Assembly: GCF_002849855.1 (NCBI RefSeq)
Contig: NZ_CP018616.1
Span: 1,922,001 to 1,986,000, forward strand
Length of the DNA stretch: 64,000 nt
Reading direction: 5' to 3'
From: Vibrio azureus
GTDB taxonomy: Bacteria; Pseudomonadota; Gammaproteobacteria; Enterobacterales; Vibrionaceae
Shown: positions 19,490 through 26,038 of the stretch, piece by piece
Position numbering within the stretch: position 1 is the stretch's first letter
Layout of the letters: every line of letters begins with the position of its first letter
Position numbers and translations under genes: made by a program
The notes under the pieces: model-generated
The model's database searches: none
Seen by the model: the letters and a program-made list of their open reading frames with translations, nothing else
What the model was told of the DNA's origin: nothing

Positions 19490-20410
19490 TTAAGGTGTAT
19501 TAAAGTCATTGCATTCCGCCATATACTTTCTGTAGTCAATATCTTGAGTGTTTAATACAAAGCTAAAATTAGTAACTGTTATGCCATTAACTATGACTGC
19601 ACCCAAAAATGAATATATAATTGGGGCACCATTTCCCCCCGGGGTAACCTTATTCACGGTCAATTTCTTTGGAGTCGCAGCACCATTGGAATTGGAGTAC
19701 CAAATTTCTAATACGTCTGGCAATGCTTTTTGTTGAAACTTTAACTTCAGACCGCTGATTTCAGGTTTAAAATTAACAGCTGGATCTGATGTTTTAGTGC
19801 TCAGTTTACCCGGTAAAGTATCTAGAGCCATTTGTGGAAACTCTAAGTGATGCGTAACTTCAACTCCTAAAGGAGAATCAGTATTAAGATCCATCGAACC
19901 AACCACATTACCAGGAATTTCATAACAAATACCATCAGTAAAATCAGCGGGATATTCCAAATCGACCTCTGTTGCTTCACTGGTAAACTTACGCGTCTCT
20001 TCTGGATAACCTTTTTGCATTTCTCCGCTATAGGCTACTGTTAATTTTTTGAACCCCGTACCCTTAGTGAATACTTTATCGATCTGGTTTGGAGCAAGCA
20101 CTAACTCCCGGCTATTTTGTTGGAAGCAATAGTTTTCTGCATCCACGCACCAATGATACTTAACACTCGATATATCAACGGAATCACCATCTTCATCTTC
20201 TGTACTGAGTTGATCTACTTTGATTCCGTTTCTACCTATGGTGTGATCATCATCTGAAGGAACTTCAAACGTTGGGGCAGAATTACCAAAACCATGGCCT
20301 TCAATCGTATTGGTTTGTGCGCAAACGGTGTTTTCTGCACACGGTGTTGCTGCGGTGGCTGATAATGTCACGCTAAGTGCGAAAAAAAGAGGAATAAAAT
20401 GAGGTTTCAT
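19490..20410 (-). CDS. Exported protein next to the inverse autotransporter (ZirS-like position)
   Basis: A 306-aa secreted protein with a signal peptide of about 20 residues (MKPHFIPLFFALSVTLSATA). The mature part has four to six cysteines and an early SAPTFEVPSDDDHTIG segment followed by beta-rich sequence similar in style to Ig-like exoproteins (KVDQLSTEDEDGDSVDISSV). No catalytic motif. It follows the 243-aa exported protein and the intimin-like gene, the same kind of arrangement as the exported ZirS/ZirU proteins next to ZirT in Salmonella. Sequence identity to ZirS was not established; the call rests on export signal, composition and neighbourhood. Confidence 0.6.
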   Translation of the reverse strand: MKPHFIPLFFALSVTLSATAATPCAENTVCAQTNTIEGHGFGNSAPTFEVPSDDDHTIGRNGIKVDQLSTEDEDGDSVDISSVKYHWCVDAENYCFQQNSRELVLAPNQIDKVFTKGTGFKKLTVAYSGEMQKGYPEETRKFTSEATEVDLEYPADFTDGICYEIPGNVVGSMDLNTDSPLGVEVTHHLEFPQMALDTLPGKLSTKTSDPAVNFKPEISGLKLKFQQKALPDVLEIWYSNSNGAATPKKLTVNKVTPGGNGAPIIYSFLGAVIVNGITVTNFSFVLNTQDIDYRKYMAECNDFNTP

Positions 20411-20433
20411 GACTTATTACCCATAACGAGAAA

Positions 20434-20457
20434 AAGCGGGCTTAAGAAAGCCCGCTT
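20434..20457 (-). terminator. Intrinsic terminator between the two exported-protein genes
   Basis: A 10-bp stem, AAGCGGGCTT with AAGCCCGCTT; the minus strand continues with TTTTT. It lies between the 243-aa and 306-aa genes, so the downstream gene is either read through at reduced level or has its own promoter. Confidence 0.85.
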
Positions 20458-20467
20458 AAAAATGTGA

Positions 20468-21199
20468 TTAACGAAGTGTTGAGCGAGTGATTGGATCCTT
20501 TTCCATCGTGGCTTTGATCGTGTAACCTTGTAACTCTTTCGGTAGAACGAATGTTAGGTCATTACCGTCGTCAACCAGCGCCTTTTGAAGCTCAGTTTCA
20601 GCATCGCCTTTCGGGTAAAGGCCCGCAGTGTTACCGGGACTATTTTCTGTCAGTGTGAATGTCACATCTGCGATAGCCAGGTCAACAACCGCACCGTCAT
20701 CCGCGTGTACTGTCAGAGTTTCACCCACTTCTGCTGTACCGCTGATAGTTAGATCCATCCGCGCGCGAACCGTGAAGCTGTTCGAAGTCATTTCATCAGA
20801 TACAAGCGTTGTTGATGGGTAGCCGTATTGAGTATGAACTTGCCAAACGAGTTGTAGATTCTTGTTTTTTAACTCATTGTAGTTTTGAAATGTAATAGAA
20901 CCGCTTGCCAAATCACTGATCGGACCTTCGTCTTTTCCGTATTCTTGACCTCCCTGATCTTCTAACCAATACGTCACCGTAGTGAAGGGATCATCGTCTT
21001 GGTCTTTAAGAGTCGGTGAATCGAATTCGACTTCAATATCCGCAGGTGTCCATAAAATATCAGTTGTCGTCACCACAGGAGCCGTTACTGTTGGTTTATG
21101 GCCTTGTACAGGTGCAGTGGGATCGCTGTCGATAGCCCATGCTGCACTTGCGGTTAAACCGCCTAGAAGAAGACCCAATGTGATTGCTGATTTTTTCAT
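20468..21199 (-). CDS. SinI/ZirU-like autotransporter-associated exported protein
   Basis: A 243-aa exported protein with a clear signal peptide (MKKSAITLGLLLGGLTASAAWA), no cysteines in the mature part, and two Ig-like beta domains: residues about 35-145 (DILWTPADIEVEFDSPTLKD) and about 148-240 (LTISGTAEVGETLTVHADDG, a pattern common in Ig-like repeats of adhesins). GAGGAAATA gives a strong ribosome site. It directly follows the inverse autotransporter gene, as do the SinI and ZirU proteins next to SinH and ZirT in Salmonella. Probable role: cargo or partner of the autotransporter at the surface (inference). Confidence 0.68.
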   Translation of the reverse strand: MKKSAITLGLLLGGLTASAAWAIDSDPTAPVQGHKPTVTAPVVTTTDILWTPADIEVEFDSPTLKDQDDDPFTTVTYWLEDQGGQEYGKDEGPISDLASGSITFQNYNELKNKNLQLVWQVHTQYGYPSTTLVSDEMTSNSFTVRARMDLTISGTAEVGETLTVHADDGAVVDLAIADVTFTLTENSPGNTAGLYPKGDAETELQKALVDDGNDLTFVLPKELQGYTIKATMEKDPITRSTLR

Positions 21200-21244
21200 T
21201 ATTTCCTCAGTATTTCTTTTTTTGTATTAGTTATTGATGATTGT

Positions 21245-23452
21245 TTAATTCGTTGCGGTTACTTTAAATTGATAACCTTGATCTTGCCCCTTCAGGCGGT
21301 ATCTTTGCTGCGTGGCACCCGTAATTTTTTCAAACTCACCTTGACTGTCATGGGCTCTACGCCACCATTGAAATTTAAACTCAGATACATCCGTAATCGC
21401 CGCCCCCTCTTCTTCGAACACATGCGCACTCAAGGTTTGCAAAGTCATTAAAGGTTGTGATTCACTCTCATTTTTACCGACCTCCAGGCCCGCATGAAAA
21501 ATTCTCACTTGATAATGGGTTTTCTGTGTCCATTCAATTTCGCCTGACTGACTCTCTTCTCGGTTATGATCATAAATTGCATTGACCGTGACTTTTTGTC
21601 CTTTATCACTGTTAAGAACAAGCTGAGCTATCCCTTGATCATCGGTTTTAGCCTCTAATTGCAGGATATTTTGCTGCTGATTAAGTTCGATAGGCTCACC
21701 GTTTACTGTCAGATCTTGTAAGTTCTCAGCGGTGATTTCAAAAGCCATAGGCACATCTTTGACCGCTTTACTCAATTTGGCTTTAGCGATGATATTTTCT
21801 CCAGCAAGGGCGCTAGATGGCACAAATTCAAGAGACTCAAGCACTTTGCTGTCCGTGACTTTGATCTTCATGACATTGGATTGCTTCACCTCGCCACTAC
21901 GTAGCTGGTAAACAACTTGCAGTGACAATTGATTTAAACCGTCATAGCGATACGCTGGTACTTGAAAAATCGGTTTGGCTGATTGGGTATCATTAAGGTA
22001 CTGAGCGGCTTCACCTTGCCATTGATAACTGACGATATCAGCGCCACCTTTGACCTCCATCCAATTCGCGACCAGTTGCTGGCTGTTTTCTTCGACCAGT
22101 GCAGACTCCGGCAGGCGGATACTGATGTCGGCATACTTCTGCTTGTATTCCAAGACCATATTATGATCACGCTGAACGAACTCAGTTAAGCGCTCTTTTT
22201 TAGGTATTAAACTTTGGTGAGATTGTCGATGCTCACCTTGGTATAGCCCACTTAATGACAGGGTATAATTCACACCAGCAAAGTATTGGTCTTTGGCACC
22301 TTGCTCGCGTTGATACCCGAGTGTCAGACCCCATTCTGGTGCTGGGTTAAACTCGGCGTTTACACTGAAATGATAAGGATCTTCACTCGGTAGACTGCCA
22401 TCCATATGCTCAACATAACGGCCTAAATATTGTCCAGCAGTTAGGTTGAATTTCACTCGATTATCGATCGGTAAATAGGTATCAAGCGACAGATCCCAGC
22501 CTTTCGCAGCTCGTTCAACCAAGCTATTCATCCCTTCATACAGATCCGGCGAATCTTTCCAATCCGAGATCGGAAAGTACACGTTAGAGGTAAACGTGAA
22601 ATAGTTGATGCCATACTCTGCGCCAATACTCATGCGCCTGTGCTGGCGAGAAAGGTCGTAGTCAATGAAGCTGTTGATACCGAAGTATTGATCCTCATCT
22701 AATTGTCGGTAGCCCAAACCAATATGAGCAAAATCACGGCCATGGAAGTTATCACGATTAAAGAGAGCCCCCGCCTGAACAAACCATAACGATTGTTCGT
22801 TCTGCTGCCAAAACGGCAATAAGGCTTCTACGTGGTCGAACGCCCATTGGTGGCCTGCATTTAACGATAAACCAATGTCGAATTTTGCATCTCCCCAAGC
22901 TTGAGAAAGCCATTGCTCAGACAACGCTACCCCGCTAGCTACTGCACGTGAAGGTAGCTGATCCTGATAGGCTTGGAGGTTACCATTTTGATATTGCTGC
23001 TGGCTGATCGTGACCAATTCTCCCGTTAACGCATTGAGGTACGGATGACTTGGCTTTTTTTGTTCGACCATAAGATCCAAGCTAGGTAAATGATCACCCG
23101 CGACTTGGAATAACTGATAATTATCATTGGTAATATCGTAAATCAGAGGTTGTATTGTTTGCCACTGTTCTGCCGTGTATGGGCCACATTGGATTTGTGT
23201 CGCCCCGCTCGGCTGAATTTCTTCACGGCAATACGTACCCATGTTCAGTAAGGTTTGAAGTTTTTCTTCTTCATCACCATAAAAAACAAATTTAACGTAT
23301 ACATCTGGTTGTGTGTGTTTTGTTTGCTCTTCGGTTTGTGCCGTTATTTTGCGATCATTAAGCGCGTTCGGTGTTTCAGCCCATGCAGTATTACTGATGA
23401 GATAAACACAAGGAACAACCAATGAGAAACCAACAATTCTTTGCAACATCAT
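21245..23452 (-). CDS. Intimin/invasin-like inverse autotransporter (ZirT/SinH-like)
   Basis: A 735-aa outer-membrane protein: signal peptide (about 1-25), a periplasmic N-terminal segment (about 45-140), then the inverse-autotransporter beta-barrel (about 165-405: FDIGLSLNAGHQW, FVQAGALFNRDN, HIGLGYRQ, YFGINSFIDYDLSRQHRRMSIGAEY). The barrel ends in EFVQRDHNMVLEYKQK, which matches the linker that follows the barrel in intimin. Behind it come Ig-like domains at about 450-535 and 540-645 and a C-terminal domain ending YQFKVTATN. There is no long adhesin stalk and no terminal lectin, so it is short, like ZirT. It is followed on the same strand by two small exported proteins that may be its partners. 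Confidence 0.9.
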   Translation of the reverse strand: MMLQRIVGFSLVVPCVYLISNTAWAETPNALNDRKITAQTEEQTKHTQPDVYVKFVFYGDEEEKLQTLLNMGTYCREEIQPSGATQIQCGPYTAEQWQTIQPLIYDITNDNYQLFQVAGDHLPSLDLMVEQKKPSHPYLNALTGELVTISQQQYQNGNLQAYQDQLPSRAVASGVALSEQWLSQAWGDAKFDIGLSLNAGHQWAFDHVEALLPFWQQNEQSLWFVQAGALFNRDNFHGRDFAHIGLGYRQLDEDQYFGINSFIDYDLSRQHRRMSIGAEYGINYFTFTSNVYFPISDWKDSPDLYEGMNSLVERAAKGWDLSLDTYLPIDNRVKFNLTAGQYLGRYVEHMDGSLPSEDPYHFSVNAEFNPAPEWGLTLGYQREQGAKDQYFAGVNYTLSLSGLYQGEHRQSHQSLIPKKERLTEFVQRDHNMVLEYKQKYADISIRLPESALVEENSQQLVANWMEVKGGADIVSYQWQGEAAQYLNDTQSAKPIFQVPAYRYDGLNQLSLQVVYQLRSGEVKQSNVMKIKVTDSKVLESLEFVPSSALAGENIIAKAKLSKAVKDVPMAFEITAENLQDLTVNGEPIELNQQQNILQLEAKTDDQGIAQLVLNSDKGQKVTVNAIYDHNREESQSGEIEWTQKTHYQVRIFHAGLEVGKNESESQPLMTLQTLSAHVFEEEGAAITDVSEFKFQWWRRAHDSQGEFEKITGATQQRYRLKGQDQGYQFKVTATN

Positions 23453-23711
23453 GACAAGTGGTTTAGATGAATAATTTGCCGAACAATTTAACTGACAAAT
23501 AACTAATCACTAGGTGATTCAAAGTAATTAAGAGGTAAAAACAACAAAATCAACAAGTTAAAACGAATACATAAAAATATAAAGACAAATTTTGTGATAA
23601 AAAAATATATTTTTCATTTTTTATTAAGTAATGAAAGATTAAAATGCTGCAGAGTTGTTATGCGTGAGTAACTTTTAGGTAAAAATAAGAAGGGAGTTTG
23701 CTTGAATGGGA

Positions 23712-24833
23712 TCAGTCTCGTGTTCGCTTCGCTAACTCATCACATAAACTTACGAAATGAGAGCCAACCTGAAGACCGAGTTGATAATCGTGTTCTAAAG
23801 CCTCTGCTGGGCTCATTAATGAAGAAGACTGAAGCTCAACTGTGGGGGCCAATTGCAAAATAAACGCATCATCAGGAGGGGAAGTGAGAAAGGCTTGGGT
23901 CAACTCGAAAGTCTGATAATGAATCATAAGCATGTCAGCTAAGCCCGAATCGAAATTTTCACCGATTAAATGACTTAAGCGATACAAGTTATCCGCGCCA
24001 AATAACCAACGGCCTCCATTTAAAATCGGTTGCTTTGGCTGTTTTACATCTTGTGCAAGGGTTATCTTCTGTTTTAAAAACTGATTCCACTCTGATAGCC
24101 ATTGACTTTTTTTTTGTTGCCAAGACTCTTGTATATTTTGATAGGGTTCATACAACCACTCTTGAACAAGAGAATGAGTAGGAACTTGCTGTGAAAGCTC
24201 CTGATCACTAAAAGGTTCGGTACGGATCACAACAATATGACGGGCATTATGTCTCCAAGCTTCTTGAACAGGGATAGAGGCCGCCACCCCTCCATCCACA
24301 AAACGTTGACCTTGAATAGTGACAGGCCCTTGATAGAGCTTCGGGATCGCACAGGTTGCAATCATTGTACGCTTCCAATCATCACTAAATAAAGGCAGAT
24401 ATTGGTCCGACAAAGTATCGACATTCGTCACGGCAGCAAAAGCCTGCCGAGAACCCAACGTCGCTTGTCCCCGGGCGAGATCCAAACTGAAAGGTGGTTG
24501 CTGAATACGGTCTAATGCCCATTCCAGCTTCATGTGTTGCCTATTACGGATATAACGGAGAAGATGGAAGAACTCTTCAGACTGAGTCAATTCAGTAATA
24601 AAAGCTTTCCCCATTCCTTGCTGACGGCACAGGTAGGCGCAGATATTCAATGCTCCAGCAGAAGTGCCATAGAACACATCGAAAGGATCGAAATCTGCTA
24701 ATAAAAAAGCATCTAAGACGCCAGAGGTAAAGATACCTCTCTGCCCTCCTCCTTGAGCAATCAGTGCCGTTTTGCCATGGCGAAAATGCTGATAAGTCTT
24801 GAGGTCAAGTTCAACATGACAATCAGTAATGAT
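23712..24833 (-). CDS. Patatin-like phospholipase (YjjU type), start uncertain
   Basis: A cytoplasmic or membrane-associated lipid acyl hydrolase with a Ser-Asp dyad. The serine is in YGTSAGALN and the aspartate in VDGGVAAS. The oxyanion motif AQGGGQRGIFTSGVLDAFLL is encoded upstream of the first ordinary start codon (GTG at 24677), so the true protein must begin earlier. In that frame no ATG, GTG or TTG exists back to the stop at 24945-24947; only ATC/ATT at 24833-24828 or CTG could serve. I place the start there: either a rare start codon or a start codon lost by mutation. The catalytic core is complete and no internal stop is seen. It sits 35 bases after a 30-residue membrane protein gene. 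Confidence 0.78.
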   Translation of the reverse strand: MITDCHVELDLKTYQHFRHGKTALIAQGGGQRGIFTSGVLDAFLLADFDPFDVFYGTSAGALNICAYLCRQQGMGKAFITELTQSEEFFHLLRYIRNRQHMKLEWALDRIQQPPFSLDLARGQATLGSRQAFAAVTNVDTLSDQYLPLFSDDWKRTMIATCAIPKLYQGPVTIQGQRFVDGGVAASIPVQEAWRHNARHIVVIRTEPFSDQELSQQVPTHSLVQEWLYEPYQNIQESWQQKKSQWLSEWNQFLKQKITLAQDVKQPKQPILNGGRWLFGADNLYRLSHLIGENFDSGLADMLMIHYQTFELTQAFLTSPPDDAFILQLAPTVELQSSSLMSPAEALEHDYQLGLQVGSHFVSLCDELAKRTRD

Positions 24834-24868
24834 GCCACGATTGCGTACCGTGGGGTTAACCCCAGTGA

Positions 24869-24961
24869 TTAAGCTGCCGATATTGCAACCGCCGCAAAAG
24901 AAATCAACACAGTAAATACCGTTACCGTGATGGACAAGGCTGCCTTAAGTTCATATTCCAT
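24869..24961 (-). CDS. Small hydrophobic membrane protein, YnhF-like
   Basis: A 30-residue product beginning MEYELKAALSITVTVFTVL and ending FAAVAISAA: a short polar start followed by one transmembrane helix. A very strong ribosome site GGAGGAAG lies at 24967-24974, five bases from the ATG. The pattern of an acidic residue, then LK, then a hydrophobic helix resembles the YnhF family of tiny membrane proteins (E. coli YnhF is 29 aa). The function of that family is not known. It precedes the patatin gene and may be cotranscribed with it. Confidence 0.62.
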   Translation of the reverse strand: MEYELKAALSITVTVFTVLISFAAVAISAA

Positions 24962-25169
24962 TGGTGCTTCCTCCATTTATAGCTTAAGTTCAACTACTTC
25001 AGATAAACTAACCAAAATAATTGATCGATTTTTAACTGCCATAATAAGGATATAGATGAATAAAGCCTATTGAGCAAATTTCTCCTTAAGTAATTGCTAT
25101 ACCCAACTGACTTTAAATTGCGATGTTCGATATTGTTGTCACTCACACATAATAAAATCTTGATGGTTC

Positions 25170-25199
25170 ACACAAGTTCCGAAGTAAAGGAACTTGTGT
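25170..25199 (-). terminator. Hairpin beyond the original 3' end of the VopL-like gene
   Basis: An 11-bp perfect stem, ACACAAGTTCC with GGAACTTGTGT. Before the IS1 insertion it would have lain about 45 bases past the stop codon of the VopL-like gene. No strong T-run follows, so its terminator function is uncertain. A decayed repeat copy lies at about 25100-25130. Confidence 0.45.
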
Positions 25200-25324
25200 A
25201 GGGATTATAGGAGTAAGCTTGCTATATTACACTAAAATGGACTCAGGCCTGTTTGTTTTCTGGTCATGACTCCAACCTGTTGATTGTGTGATAGAATATG
25301 ACCTCACTTTTTAGAGGTATTTCG

Positions 25325-25618
25325 ATGGCTACCATTCAAGTAAACTGTCGCTTTTGTAATCAAAGCGAGCCTGTACGGAAACATGGTATAGGGGCTGCTG
25401 GCTTTCAGCGATTTCGTTGCCTTGATTGCAAGCGTTCATTCCAACTCGATTATGCCTACGAAGCCTACAAGCCATGGGTTAAAGAACAAATCGTAGATAT
25501 GGCTATGAATAGCTCTGGTGATAGAGAAACCGCACGTGTATTAAAGGTGGGATATAACACCGTACTACGCACTTTAAAAAAAGCTCACGCCAAAACAAGT
25601 CACAACGATACCTTTTGA
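25325..25618 (+). CDS. insA: IS1 InsA-type protein (zinc ribbon and helix-turn-helix)
   Basis: 97 aa from the ATG at 25325; an in-frame ATG at 25298 would add nine residues. It has an N-terminal zinc ribbon (CRFCNQSEPVRKHG and CLDCKRSFQ) and a helix-turn-helix region (DRETARVLKVGYNTVLRTLKK). In IS1, InsA binds the ends and represses transposition, and a minus-one slip at an A-run fuses it to InsB to make transposase. Here the A-run at 25575-25581 has seven A, and the InsB frame lies plus-one (or minus-two) relative to InsA, so a normal minus-one slip would not reach it as I read the frames. Confidence 0.85.
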   Translation: MATIQVNCRFCNQSEPVRKHGIGAAGFQRFRCLDCKRSFQLDYAYEAYKPWVKEQIVDMAMNSSGDRETARVLKVGYNTVLRTLKKAHAKTSHNDTF

Positions 25619-26024
25619 CTTCGCCAATATTGAATTGATATGCGAAGTGGACGAGCAATGGTCATTTGTTGCTAAGAAGAAAAATCAACGTTGACTTTGG
25701 TACGCATGGGAACCTCGATATAAACGTGTGATTGCTCATGCTTTTGGGAAAAGAGATACCGATACCTTTAATGAGCTACAACGGCTATTATCAAAATTCA
25801 CAATCCCATTTTATTGCACCGATGACTATAGCGTGTACTCATCGAGTCTCCCGAAAGAGAAACATATCATTGGAAAACGATACACCCAAAGGATAGAAAG
25901 AACCAACCTTACACTCAGATCTCGTATTAAGCGTCTAGCCAGAAAAACCATTGGTTTCTCTAAATCAGAAGAAATGCACGATAAGGTTATCGGCACCTTT
26001 ATTGAACGAGAATATTACACTTAA
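25582..26024 (+). pseudogene. insB: IS1 InsB (DDE transposase part) with premature stop
   Basis: The insB reading frame can be followed from about 25582 (KLTPKQ) through ICEVDEQWSF to the end (KRYTQRIERTNLTLRSRIKR, SKSEEMHDKVIG). Within it, codon TGA at 25692-25694 stands where IS1 proteins have a conserved tryptophan (RQRWLFYAY in IS1; here NQR, stop, LWYAW). The DDE residues lie on both sides of the stop, so this copy should not make active transposase by itself. A shorter open frame resumes at 25728. Confidence 0.8.
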
Positions 26025-26038
26025 TCAACAGGTTGGAG

